In this document: one piece after another, positions 38,230 to 59,719 of the stretch | Position numbering within the stretch: position 1 is the stretch's first letter | How the letters are laid out: every line of letters starts with the position of its first letter | Source of the DNA: Scatophagus argus | Lineage: Eukaryota > Chordata > Actinopteri > Scatophagidae | Length of the DNA: 64,000 bases | NCBI RefSeq assembly: GCF_020382885.2 | Contig: NC_058512.1 | Location: forward strand, 13,170,802-13,234,801 | Reading direction: 5' to 3' | Notes under the pieces: generated by a model | What the model was told of the DNA's origin: nothing | Databases searched by the model: none | The model's input: the letters and a program-made list of their open reading frames with translations, nothing else | Made by a program: the position numbers and the translations under genes

Positions 38230-38272
38230 AGTCATTACGACAGCTTTCCACTGGGTGGAGCTGTTACTCAGG

Positions 38273-39504
38273 AGGGCTGATGTCACCAGATCAGGAAACT
38301 TTTCAACTACATTTTGTAGAAAATTCTGATAAAGTTACATAACGGACCAATTTCAGATATGCATGAATGACTGTCATAACAAATGTGATGTTACTGTCAT
38401 ATTCATTTTTCAACAAAATCTGACCACTTCTTCAAGTGAAGATTTGACACAGCAAATTCAAACATTTATTGTGGCCAAAACCAGAAAGAAAACAAATAGT
38501 GTTATGTCTAAAAACATAAAAACAATTGTCATCATGTCATGCCTTCAACACATCAGGTATTATTGGTGTATTTATGTGTTTTCACTTTCACAGCTCAATT
38601 ACTACATATTTTATTTTTGATTTCTCATCAAGCTTATATGATCTCAAAAGTACTAATTTGCATTCATCATCAGTAAGGCAGGAACCTCAAAAGATCCTGT
38701 GTCACTCTTTTAATTTTCTGAAAGTGACAGAGTTCATGATAACTATAGGTTATCCGTTTAGTTAGATTTCTGTGTGGCCTCAAACTACACAGCATTTTAG
38801 ACTTGCATTGATATGTATTGAGACAAACAAAAAGCTTTCATATATTAATAGCTGCTCTAAACTCCATTCAGTTGTAAGTCAAATGTCCAAATATACTTTT
38901 AACTATACATCATTAACATGCATAATCAATTTTTTTTAAGAGTTGTAAAAGACCTCTTATAGCACCTGTGTTATGTATGTGTGAAGCATAAAATGACATG
39001 TTAGGCTTCCAGCCCTGAACTGATGTGATTAAGTCTACAGTAAGTAAAATGAATACAGACTGAAGTGATTACAAGAGCTATTGCAGTAATAATTGCATCC
39101 CTCCGGAGGAGGAAAACAAAAATGAAGGTGAGAGGGCAGAGGAGGAGTGTGCTGACTGCCAGGTAATTCCTCATCAAGCTGAGATCTGGTCCTCAACGTG
39201 TGAACAAGAAACAAGCCTGCGATCTACACAGCAGGACCAAGGCGATCATGTGACAGACCAGGTGATGCTGCCCGTTCAGGTGAAAGACTGGGATGAAGAT
39301 GCTGGTCAAGCTCATGAAGTGCATAAAGAAGCTATACACCACTTGTGATGGTGTTTGTGATGCCGATCCAGTAATAATGAGATATTAAATCAAAATTACA
39401 AATTCAGATCTTCAATTTTTGTCCTATTTTATTAAAGAATTAAATGTACTACTGTGGTTTTCAGCCACAGATTTAAAATGATAATAAACACAACAAAGGA
39501 AAAG
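38273..39504. other. Interval between HSP30 copies 2 and 3
   Basis: Mostly AT-rich with no recognised gene. Upstream similarity between copies 2 and 3 stops at about 38272. The block 39064-39390 is richer in G+C and open on both strands, but its product is not recognised. Confidence 0.6.
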
Positions 39505-39643
39505 ACAGAAAAACTTTTGATACGTTTATTGGTTAAGTCAACTGTTAACGTATAAAAGTACAAATAATCACCATTTAACACTTGCATTAAACATATTTAA
39601 AATGTACTCTTAGAACATTGTGTAGCTGAATCCATGTTTTCAG
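39505..39643 (-). pseudogene. HSP30 3'-end fragment (last codons plus 3' UTR)
   Basis: Sequence tagaacattgtgtagctgaa followed by tccatgttttcag (39611-39643) matches the last codons (ENMDSSA plus stop) of the three intact genes. The preceding bases (aacacttgcattaaacatat and a tttatt at about 39525) follow their 3' UTR. The stop-codon position reads CAA in this copy, and the match breaks off at 39643, where the 3' UTR of copy 3 begins. It is a truncated extra HSP30 copy. Confidence 0.7.
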
Positions 39644-39654
39644 TTTTAAACATA

Positions 39655-39660
39655 TTTATT
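39655..39660 (-). promoter_or_regulatory. Poly(A) signal of HSP30 copy 3
   Basis: AATAAA on the - strand, 97 bases after the stop codon of copy 3. Confidence 0.65.
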
Positions 39661-39756
39661 TATCACGTTCAGTTACATAAATGGAAAAGCACAAACAATT
39701 ATCATCAACAATTATTAACTGTAGAAAACACACATTTTAGAAACATTGTTAGAACA

Positions 39757-40404
39757 TCATGCAGATGAGTCCATGTTTTCAGGTTTGTCCTGTGTGCTGT
39801 TGTCTGTCTCTGAGCTGCTGCCTTCTGTCTGTGAACACACTCTCTGCTCTGTTTTCTCCTCCAAGCTCCTCTTGATAGTCAGCTCTCTCTCAGCCTCCTC
39901 CACACTTGGAGCTTTGGCCTCCTGGATGTGGAGCTTCCCGTCTGGTCCCAGGCAGCAGGTGATGGCTTCGGGGTTCAGCCTTTCAGGCAGATCAAACTCC
40001 CGTCTGAACTCTTGCCGTACGTAAGAGTAGGAGCCTTTACCGTCCTCCTGCTTCTTCTCCGTCTTCCCGCTGACTCTCAGCTTCCTGCCCACCTGCCTGA
40101 CAGACAGCTCCTCTGGGGAAAAGCCTTGAGTGTCCAGGGTCAGGCCAAAGCGCTCCCCCTCTTTCTCCAGCTGGCAGGAGAGCGGCTGCACGGCCACGCC
40201 GGTTGGGAAAGGCTCCGTCTCCTCCAGGATCTTGTGTTGAAGTTTGTCCATCAGCTCCAGACTGTTGCGGAGCTCCTGTAGGTTTCTCTGCAAAACATCC
40301 TGCTGGTAGAGCAGAGGTCTGACCTCTGGCCACAGGCTGCGTACAGGCCAGTAGAAGTCCATGAATGGGCTGAGGGCAGACTGGAATCCACGAGAGCACA
40401 GCAT
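39757..40404 (-). CDS. hsp30: HSP30-type small heat-shock protein, copy 3
   Basis: Intronless, 215 residues, with the same layout as the other two copies. It differs from copy 1 at G80E, R117K, K119Q, G194E and R197S, and shares E80, Q119 and E194 with copy 2, which are therefore probably the older states. Start chosen at the ATG of MLCSRGFQ. The promoter has an intact heat-shock element and TATA box. Upstream similarity to copy 1 extends about 200 bases beyond the heat-shock element, further than for copy 2. Confidence 0.93.
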   Translation of the reverse strand: MLCSRGFQSALSPFMDFYWPVRSLWPEVRPLLYQQDVLQRNLQELRNSLELMDKLQHKILEETEPFPTGVAVQPLSCQLEKEGERFGLTLDTQGFSPEELSVRQVGRKLRVSGKTEKKQEDGKGSYSYVRQEFRREFDLPERLNPEAITCCLGPDGKLHIQEAKAPSVEEAERELTIKRSLEEKTEQRVCSQTEGSSSETDNSTQDKPENMDSSA

Positions 40405-40522
40405 CTTCACTGGGTGTTTAGTGTTGAGTCCTCTTCTTGTGAGCTGAAACACTGTTAAAGTGTCTGTTCTCTTCTGTTCTGCTTGTGTTTTGCTTTCTGT
40501 CTCAGCAGTCAGACAGTCTCAG

Positions 40523-40530
40523 CTTTTATA
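40523..40530 (-). promoter_or_regulatory. TATA box of HSP30 copy 3
   Basis: TATAAAAG on the - strand, 119 bases upstream of the ATG. Confidence 0.88.
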
Positions 40531-40544
40531 TTCTACCTGGAGGA

Positions 40545-40569
40545 GTTCCAGACTCTTCAGGAACTTTCC
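40545..40569 (-). promoter_or_regulatory. Heat-shock element of HSP30 copy 3
   Basis: Identical to the element of copy 2: contiguous GAA/TTC/GAA/(GTC)/GAA pentamers just upstream of the TATA box. Confidence 0.9.
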
Positions 40570-40779
40570 AGTCATTACTACAACTTTCCACTGGGTGGAG
40601 CTGTTTCTCCAGAGTACTTCATCTTTATCCTGCTTGTGTTTTCAGGAACTCACTTGTATTTGCGTGAGTTTGACACTTGATGTCACTCAATTGCACGTCA
40701 TTGAGTTAAAGTTGTATTTTACAGAAATTTCCCAAACATTTTCACCAACCTCCAGCAGTATCTCACTTTGCTAAAAATA

Positions 40780-42379
40780 CTAGTTTTTGTTTCATGTGTT
40801 CATTTTTTCTCAGTATTACGAGAGCAACACTACTTCTGCTGTCAGAAAACTAATGATAGTTGAACTGTAGTACAAACTACAGTTGAAACTACGCAATTTT
40901 GACAAGTAGTAAAATTTGGTTTGTCTTGCCACCATCTTTCCATTTTCTTACTTGTGTTTAGTAGCTCAGTAATCTTCCTCATACGGTTTTTATATTTATA
41001 TCTGCAATCACATTACTCTAAAGCCACTGTCTGGCTTTTAGTAGCAAAAGCAGTTATAGGAAGAATAGGCTTTAATACAAAGAAGAGAAGAGAAGAGAAG
41101 AGAAGAGAAGAACTTACTTTTTAAGTCTTTGTTTTTGTAATTTATTTATAATTCATTATTTTATAATTGTTACGTGTAGACACAGTGACAGCCAGAGTCT
41201 CAACCCTCTTCTGTTTTTGTTGGTGTTTTTCTGCAACAGTTTTCATTCTCTGGAGAAGATTCATCTCCTGGGGTTTCATTTCCCATCTCCTCCTCCTGGT
41301 AATTCAGCAGGGTAGATGAAGACAATTCTTAAAACTTTCTTTGTTTAAATGGAAATTTGTCTAGCTACTTCCTGGTTTTCTTTTATTTCTTGTACATTAA
41401 GTTAGTATATTAGTTAGTATACATATAATCAAGAGAATATTACATAGATGGAAATTCACACCTTTGTTTAAACACCCACAACTGCTGTACTTTACTAAAT
41501 GGGTATTTAGACCTTTTTGCTAAATCAGTATTCAGTATTCAGTAAAATTCAGTATTTTCAGAGATAAACATTTATTTGTCCTTGAACATACATTGTTGGA
41601 ATCTTTGAGGGTACCAACAAATAGCATTTCTGCTGGTTAGGCCATCTCCAGTAACACCTCCACCCATTTCAATTTTAAATAAATCTTTCAATAAATAGTT
41701 AACAAGATATCATCGTCGTCAATCACTTGTATTCAGTATTTCTTGACTTCAAAACCCATCAATTGGGAAAGCAATTCAGTCATTGTTGGGTTTTGTGTTT
41801 TGTAACAATTAGAAAAATAATTTGTAATGTCTATGGGCCCGTTTTGAAACAGCACTATGCTTGTTGCAAATTAACTTTGCCTGGCTAAAAGAATGTGCAT
41901 GAATTCACCACGATCAACTGCATTTTAAATATTGGGTACAGTGGATGTAAGACATTTAAAAATGACTTAAAGAAATGATTCAAATTGATTAAAATAAGGG
42001 AAAACACAAATCCATGTTAACTGGTGTTAACGTGTTAACATATCACACATAAACATAAAGTATTCTCTTTATAGCATATAACATTTTATATTTTCTTTAA
42101 AAAATAAAACTTCCATGTTGAGCGGGTACAAATATATACCAGTATTGAAGTACCATGTATGTGCCCTTACTGTTGAATGCCCTCATAACAAAAGTACGCT
42201 TTGAGGTAGATCAATTTCCTACTCAGTGTTACATAACTCCTCAGAGGAAAGGTACAGTACTGCACATTGCATGTAATGCCTGCTTGACATGGAGATGCAA
42301 TCATGAAGAGGTGTGTATTTTCCAAATGATTGTGGTGGTGCTCAGTGAATTTGTTTGTTATTTGACAGGCAAATGAGTT
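40780..42379. other. Intergenic / 3' UTR region of the B3GNT2-like gene
   Basis: No coding exon seen. It contains an (AGAAG)n microsatellite at 41081-41111. Several tttatt strings (AATAAA on the - strand, for example near 41142 and 41572) could end the B3GNT2-like transcript, but none stands out. Confidence 0.55.
41081..41111. repeat. (AGAAG)n microsatellite
   Basis: About six pentanucleotide units. Confidence 0.93.
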
Positions 42380-43729
42380 TCAGCATTGACCCGACAGATT
42401 CTGAAGCTGCTTCCACAGAGTCAGCATCTCCTTGGGACTCCGTCTGTGGACAAGCAGAACAGATTTATAAGCACATGGGTTGCCCCTGTCTATCTCTGGG
42501 AGATCAAATGTTAAAAATCCTGGATGATGGCTTGGAGAGAGCCCAAGTCTGTGCAGGCACATGCCTAGATACACGTCGTCTATTGGGAAGAGGCGCACCC
42601 TCTCAGACACCTCTTTCAATCGCAGTGCAAGTGAGCCAGAATACACCACCCCTCCTCCACCAGCGTAAGGTGGGTACCGGCCTTTGTAGAAACGTTCTGG
42701 TATGTAGTATTTAGTGGATGGCTCACGGTTTGGCATTGCATTATTGATTACATCCCCCACAAACAAATTAAATTCCATGTCAGTTTCATTTGTATAGGTT
42801 TTCAACAGGTTGTGCTCATCCCATTGCTTGTGCAGGTAATCCAGAAGGGCACCTGTTCGAACCAAGACATCATCGTCCCCCTTGAACACAAAGATGGCAG
42901 TGGGGCAGTATTGCTGTAGCCAGTGCCAGAACAGCAAGTCCTTAAGAGTCAGGTTAAAGAAAGTGTCTCTGAAATCCCACTGCAGGATATCCCTGAATTT
43001 CTCATTCTCAAGCTCCAGGAGGTTTTTGAGGTCTGGGTGAGGACCTGTACTTGAGTCCTGTCGTCCAAGCAGAAACACTGTGCGGACTAAACCGACTTTC
43101 TTTGTGAATTCCCCATTCAACAGTCCACTGCGTCCCCATGTTTCACGTATAGCCTGCCTGTTTTCAAAGTTTCCAACTTGAGATTTGATGGCCATGATGA
43201 GGATGGGAGAATCTAGATCAAAGCTCTTATTATTCCTCCTACAGATACCAGGCTGATTAATAAGGAGGGGATACTCCCTGCAATGCATTGACTTGATAAA
43301 TGCCTGCATTTGTTCTGGCAAGCTGCTGAAATCATGCATACGAGGGACTGCACATTTACGTGACACACAGTCAGAAAGGCATTCATCTTCGATTTCCGAT
43401 AAGACCTTAGTTTTTGATTTCCTGAATGTTCCAGTTATGTTTCCACGTAATATGGGATTGTGCTGACGGTCCCAAGCATGCTGTAACTGGTTCCACAGTG
43501 CACTGTCCTCCAGACGGAGATTCCAGAAAGGACCAAGTGGGTGAGAGGCCAGTGTGGAGGTGTTATCAGAAGCCCCTGGTGCGATGTAGTGGATGGTTAT
43601 TTTTGGAGGAGTGTAAGAGATGGTGACAAATATGGAAACCATGACATAAATCAGAAGGTGGCCAGTCATCATGCAAGGCAGCAGGCACATGCACAGCAGT
43701 CTCCCATTGCATTTGCAACATCTGCCCAT
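42380..43729 (-). CDS. B3GNT2-like N-acetyllactosaminide beta-1,3-N-acetylglucosaminyltransferase
   Basis: Golgi type II membrane enzyme of glycosyltransferase family 31. Members of the B3GNT2 group add GlcNAc in beta-1,3 linkage to galactose and so extend poly-N-acetyllactosamine chains. The 449-residue frame is one exon. It has a short cytosolic N-terminus, a membrane anchor at about 17-38, then family motifs RQAIRETWG (191-199), the metal-binding VFKGDDDV (281-288), YPPYAGGGG (352-360) and IDDVYLGMC (383-391). Six N-glycosylation sequons occur (N56, N97, N167, N259, N314, N444). I start at the ATG at 43729. It lies three bases after a good splice acceptor (ttgtacactacag), so the 39 extra open codons upstream are intron. 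Sequence resembles B3GNT2 most, but the stem and several loops differ, so it is a paralogue or a diverged fish copy. Confidence 0.88.
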   Translation of the reverse strand: MGRCCKCNGRLLCMCLLPCMMTGHLLIYVMVSIFVTISYTPPKITIHYIAPGASDNTSTLASHPLGPFWNLRLEDSALWNQLQHAWDRQHNPILRGNITGTFRKSKTKVLSEIEDECLSDCVSRKCAVPRMHDFSSLPEQMQAFIKSMHCREYPLLINQPGICRRNNKSFDLDSPILIMAIKSQVGNFENRQAIRETWGRSGLLNGEFTKKVGLVRTVFLLGRQDSSTGPHPDLKNLLELENEKFRDILQWDFRDTFFNLTLKDLLFWHWLQQYCPTAIFVFKGDDDVLVRTGALLDYLHKQWDEHNLLKTYTNETDMEFNLFVGDVINNAMPNREPSTKYYIPERFYKGRYPPYAGGGGVVYSGSLALRLKEVSERVRLFPIDDVYLGMCLHRLGLSPSHHPGFLTFDLPEIDRGNPCAYKSVLLVHRRSPKEMLTLWKQLQNLSGQC

Positions 43730-44286
43730 TGCCTGTAGTGTACAAATGAGACACACACATGGACACACATAAAAATACACAAAAATTACTATAACAGAAC
43801 TGAGACTACAGTGACAATGGTATACATGAGTTTTTATGGCTAACACTGCAGGTAACTCTCTTGAGTTTCTGTCTCCTTGGTGACGGTCCAGTGAGGGTTA
43901 TTATCTGTTCCTGTCTACATACTCAGAGCATCATCCAGTACCTACCTGCCAGGGGCCACACAGCCCCTGTAGACACAGTGTGGAACATTTAATATGCAAC
44001 AAAGACATCAACTCCCTATTTCCTTAGTTATTTTTCAAATGTTGAAAAAACACTGCCATATTATTTTGCCCTTGGCTTCAAAAGAGTATTTAATAAGGGC
44101 TTAACAAGACCTAGACCAATGATTTATTTTTCCTGCTCTTTTTGGTCAGCAACACTGTTTCTTTAGACCTGTTTCCATCCTAATATTGCCTGTCAGCCTA
44201 ATAGTCTCAAGTCTCCTACATAATGTTTTTCTATAGCCTATACAACAAAGTCAATGAAGATGAAGATTAAGCATAAAATTACTCAC

Positions 44287-44450
44287 AGGTGTCTTCGTTG
44301 GTTAAGCCGACCGAGGTAAAAGATGGAATGACTTGTGGTCTCCACTTTTTGTTTTAGTGTTTTCATCCGGCTTGTTTATAGGCTGGTTATAACGTGGCAG
44401 GTCTGTAGCGCATCATTTATGTCCATAATGACGAGGGATAAAGAGAAACA
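44287..44450 (-). other. Probable 5' UTR exon of the B3GNT2-like gene
   Basis: The - strand reads ...GACACCT followed by a consensus donor gtgagt with the last exon base at 44287. This would splice to the acceptor at about 43733. The 5' limit is not defined; 44450 is only a guess. Confidence 0.45.
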
Positions 44451-45379
44451 TCCTTTAAATCTGTAACAGGCGTTCACACAAGGTAGTAGACAGCCGCAGC
44501 TGAGCAACAGGTCCCAAGTGAGTGTGTGCACAGAGCATGCGCCTTTGTCTCCACCACAGTGAGTTAAGAGGAAAATACACACAGGTTGGATGTCTACGAT
44601 CCGTGCTGACGCTATGTGTGCTGACACAGCCTGATATGAGCTTGGAAAGCAGCTTCATTAAGTTCTGATTTCTCCACAGACAAACGCTTTGATTTGCATG
44701 CAGGTGCTGCAGGTGCATATATCTGTATATTTGCATGATGTGGCCAGTTGGTCTATGAAAGGAAAGGTTGACCCAACCGCAGCTCACTTATCTCCCAGTG
44801 ATTGTCTTTTTCTGTATGAAAAAGCATGGAAAAAAGCACATAATACAATATTTCATGCTTTGCACTTTGGTAGGCTTCTGTATCTCATTTGTATGCAGTT
44901 ATGAGTGAAGGAATAGATAACGTAATTGCTGTAGATTAATACATTCATAAACTAAGCGTGATTAGACTAATTAAAAAATATGTAGAACATTTAAGAAGAA
45001 ATAGGCTTTAATGTTTATCCTTATCCTCTGGGCTACTATACAATATTCATAAGTAGTAGTAGTTTGTTAGTACCAGTACAGTTTGGTTTATCTTTAGTGT
45101 TAGATACTTCAGCCTTAATAAAAATGCATATCGTACGAGTATCTGTTCAACCACAGAGTTGCGTGTCAGCTTTGAAAGATAGAGTATTGTGAAAGTAAAA
45201 AACGTAAGTGCTAACACTATTTTATTCTTTTAATTGTATTCCTGACTCTGTACTATCCTATTCTATTGAATTGACGAGGTACAGTACTTCTATTATGCAA
45301 TTGTAAAAGGACAATCAAGGTAGTCACTGATACCCATCACTGACATACCTTCGTACGTAACAACATGTGACGGACGCAA

Positions 45380-45540
45380 CCTCAAACCAATAGAACACAC
45401 GTTTGTCAACAGGTTATCGACTGAAGCCCAGGATTCAGCCAATAGGAAGAGAAATAAGGCGGGGCATAATGGCGTCGGGCTGCTGTTTTGTTTTGCATGA
45501 AGCGATACATGTTTGGTTGAGCTTTGAATGAGGGGCCATC
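45380..45540 (+). promoter_or_regulatory. Probable TATA-less promoter of smad2
   Basis: Two CCAAT boxes (45387-45391 and 45439-45443), a GC box ggcggggc (45458-45465) and aatggcgtcggg (YY1-like) within about 90 bases, followed shortly by a donor-ending non-coding exon. No TATA box is seen. Confidence 0.6.
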
Positions 45541-45663
45541 ATCCCGGCGGCTCAGAGGTGGAAAATACAGTTTAAAGTCTCCTTGGTTGCATTTAAAATG
45601 AACAAGAAGGCTTTTCTCACATGTACCTGAGTGACTGTTCAGCGTTCTTTCGTCTCTCGTTGG
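45541..45663 (+). other. Probable first non-coding exon of smad2
   Basis: Ends at a consensus donor (tgg|gtaagt at 45664). The 5' end is inferred from the promoter motifs and is not exact. Confidence 0.55.
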
Positions 45664-48025
45664 GTAAGTGTGTTTTTAACAATGAAACTGATTTGAATTG
45701 TTAGCGAGAAAACATGCAACAGACCTGTTTATTTGTCTGTGACACAAAGTAGCAAGCTTGCTAGCGGATTTTTCGTACTCTTTTTTTTTTCTTTTTTTTT
45801 CTGGAGGTGAGGGGAAAGGGGTAGGGGGGTGGAGGAGCTATCAGTCATTTCGAGACAAAAGAAATCTGAATAATTCCACTTTGTTTGTAGATCACAGCAA
45901 ATGGCATCCAGCAGTGAAATGAACTGGCTTTTTGTGGCTTGTCAAAGTCTGTATCCACTGACTGCTTAGTCTGAATTGCCGTTTGTAGCGTTAGCTTATT
46001 CTCCAAGCCGTGTGTTTTGTGTAACGTTATGGTTTCGGAGAAGTAACCCAAACATACAGTTTCTCACAAAAAGACGAAACGCTGCAGACAAAATAACGTT
46101 GTTTATTTTGCCTACAAGGCCTCGATAGCCGTGGTCAGCATTTCGAGTAGACGTATACATTGTGGCCACATCAGCACGTTTTGTGCTTTTTGTTCCTTAC
46201 ATTAAGACTTTCTGTTCAGTTTGAAAAGCTCCCACATATGACAAGGTCTTGTCCCTGGGATCCCCAACCACACTCCTCCTCCTCCTTTGTCCCCCTTTAG
46301 GACAAGGAATACCCATAGTCCTAAATTAAAGTTTGTTTAGTCTTTATTTAACTAAATAATTACACTGCAGTGACCCCAATGAAGTACTAACGACCCACCA
46401 TATTTTACAGCACACTGTGTTTTTCCGGTCTTTTTCTCTTTCTCTCAAACAGTTTATGTAATGTATTCCAGCCCCAATGGTTATTTGAATGTTTAGACAA
46501 TATCAGAAAACTGCAGGTACTAAAATTAAGACTGTAGTTAATTATTTTCAGGAATGTTCTGTCTACCTCTGAAAGCCATTCATACTCTTGTACTATTGGT
46601 AAGCAGTCCAAGGGTTAAGCCTGTGAAATTAATTCTTAGAAGGAGCTTGGACTTTCAGAGTAACATGCCAAGGACAGTGATCCTTTCCTCCCTGGCAACT
46701 GACATGAGAAATGTGCATTACTGAGTGTTTTTACCTGTATTTATTTAAGTGTCATTGATTAGTAATCCACTGACCTGATCTAAACACAACCAGTGTTTCT
46801 CTTTTGAGAAGACTGGCCCCCCAGAAAAAGATAAGTATTCAGATTTGATGTAATAATTAAATTAGAGTATTTTCCAAAGTTACTTATACAGTTTCTCATC
46901 TGAACATTGTTGTTGTAAAACAGGTAGTTTATCATCTGACAAATTTGATAAAATAGTCTTAAGAAGTGAACTGTGAAACTCAGAACGGTGATGTTTGGTG
47001 TGAATAGGTCAGGACATTTTATCCGATGAGGCTTTAAGACCCTGCTCCCGAGCAGGATTTAATACTCTGATGCTGCTCAGTTTTCGTATGGGGGGTTGAG
47101 TGCTGGTTTTGATAATGGGATAGGTTTAACATAGGATTAACACAGGATTAGTATGTATACTGACATAGATTCATCACCTCAGACATAAATTCCTCCCCTC
47201 TCAGTGAAAAACGTGCTTGAACCTGGCTGTAAGTTATCTTTTTTGAAGGTTGACCAAGGAAAATAAACCATATATTGTAACACAGGATCATATGCACCCT
47301 CGCCATTTGGAATAATTCTGCAAACATACAGGGTTTGTTTGAGATTTGATGTGTTTTGTGCAGATCTACACTAAGTACCTGACCTGTGACTTTTCAGTCT
47401 GGTATACAATATATGATGAGATGCTATTAATTCAAAACTGGCCGATAAATGTGGCATTTGAAGAGATAACATTGCCCAGGTTATTATTGGAACTGAAACT
47501 GAGATCTGTCACACTTAATATAGTGAATCAGCCTTACCATGTATAGTTTTTTACTGGTCTTTTGTAAGATGGCAAACCTGTGCAAACAGAAGTGTTTAAT
47601 TTTGTTATTATTTGTTATATCAAATAAAGCACCAAATAGTATTGCACAGTAGTCCACAGTAAAGTGCACACCAGCCGTCAAGTATATTAATCAAATGTCG
47701 ACCAACAGAGGAGCGAGTGTTGAATGTGAAAAAGAACCAGTTAGTGTGTGCAGGGTGTGCAGTGCTATGACTGCAAGTCTGGCTGATACATACAAGTACT
47801 GTACACGGTGGGAGAGTTACCAGCAGGGGGTTATGGTAGAAATGTGATAGTTTTGGCTCTGGGTGGAAAAATTGCTTGTCTGGATGTGTTGGCATAATTA
47901 ATGTCATTATTTTAGAAAAAAATGTTATGCACTGATTTGTTCATTAGACTTTTCATCGTCTTTACTGTCTTTTTTTGTTCACCTGTGTTTCACCTGTATT
48001 TCTGTGTGCTTTCTCTTTTTCTTAG
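45664..48025 (+). other. smad2 first intron
   Basis: T-rich stretch at 45781-45801. No coding exon or RNA recognised. Confidence 0.6.
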
Positions 48026-58529
<10,504 letters not shown>

Positions 58530-59713
58530 ACAGGGTTCTGCCGCTGCCTACACAGAGTCAAAGTGACATTTAGCAACATTAGTATGTCCTAAGGGAAACC
58601 ACCATGCAGTCTTAAACTGATTACTAACAACATTATGAAAACACAACAAAAACAAAGAAAAAAGAGGATTACACAATGGACCTGGTGGATGGGAGAGTGA
58701 CATCACTGATGGACAATGGTGGAATGTTAATAGTGATGTCAGAGTGGGCCTGATCACCTCAGGCTCTGTTGGATTAATGCTGACATTCCAGTAATCATGG
58801 ACCTAATAAGTGAAATCACCCTGCAATATAAAAATGTCAAGACATGGAGTGATGTCATAATGGACCAGACTACATTCATATTTTTTGGTATTTGACTGAG
58901 GTTCTGCACCAGACACACAACTTAGGACAGAGTTTTACTGTCTCCAATGACTCGAGAACAGCTGCTTCGGGGTTTGAACACGTGACCTTACAGGACAGTC
59001 ACTCCAACCACTAGTCCCACCATGCCGCTTCACTACCTACCAGCCACAGCACAACTTTGATTCAGTGTGTCAGGCTTCCTTTTTACACAAGGTTGAGCAA
59101 CAGTAGTACTGCCACTCCAGGCTCATGTTCAACCAAAGTCAGCTCCATGCCTGGACATGATTTTTTTTTGCTGCATTTTCTTCGTGACTTCCATTTTTAT
59201 CTGAGGTTTCCACTTTTCCTGCTTTTTCCTAATCAGTCTTGTGCTGCCGTGATTACAGTTCACCTGACTACGCTGGGCTGACAGTCTTCAGCTCTTAAAG
59301 GGGAGACCACCAGATCAAGTTGATGTCTAATATTACATAACCCATCTTTACATGTTCACATGCACACACGTACACAAACAAACCTTTGCCCTTCATGCAC
59401 CACTTAACTTTATATTTTAACACCTTTGCCTTGACATAACGACAAATCATTTCTTCTGTGGTGTTTAATGTTTAGTGTTGATTGGTCCCGTTCAGCCATG
59501 AGTGTGCAGTGGGCAGATGCTTGAGTGTGTATGAGCTGAAACAGAGGACTTTGTCTTTTGTTCTTCTCTGAGGAATTTTTGTTTTAAAGTGTGGTTGGTG
59601 GCTAACCAGCACAGTTCAATGAAATGAGTATGCTACAGGAAAGGAAGTGCAAGAGTGCAGGACGTGTCACACCACTGGAACTTCACACAGTTTATGAACT
59701 CTTTTCAGGCAGT

Positions 59714-59719
59714 AATAAA
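59714..59719 (+). promoter_or_regulatory. Candidate proximal poly(A) signal of smad2
   Basis: AATAAA about 1.2 kb after the stop codon. Confidence 0.4.

Larger units (their letters stand above)
37206..38262 (-). repeat. Right arm of HSP30 palindromic duplication
   Basis: Inverted partner of 35451-36482. The two arms carry HSP30 copies 1 and 2 tail-to-tail with only a few base differences in the coding part. Confidence 0.85.

Noticed and set aside
43730-43846. 39-codon N-terminal extension of the B3GNT2-like protein
   Set aside because: A splice acceptor lies three bases before the inner ATG, and the extension would put an extra hydrophobic segment before the normal membrane anchor. It is read as intron.
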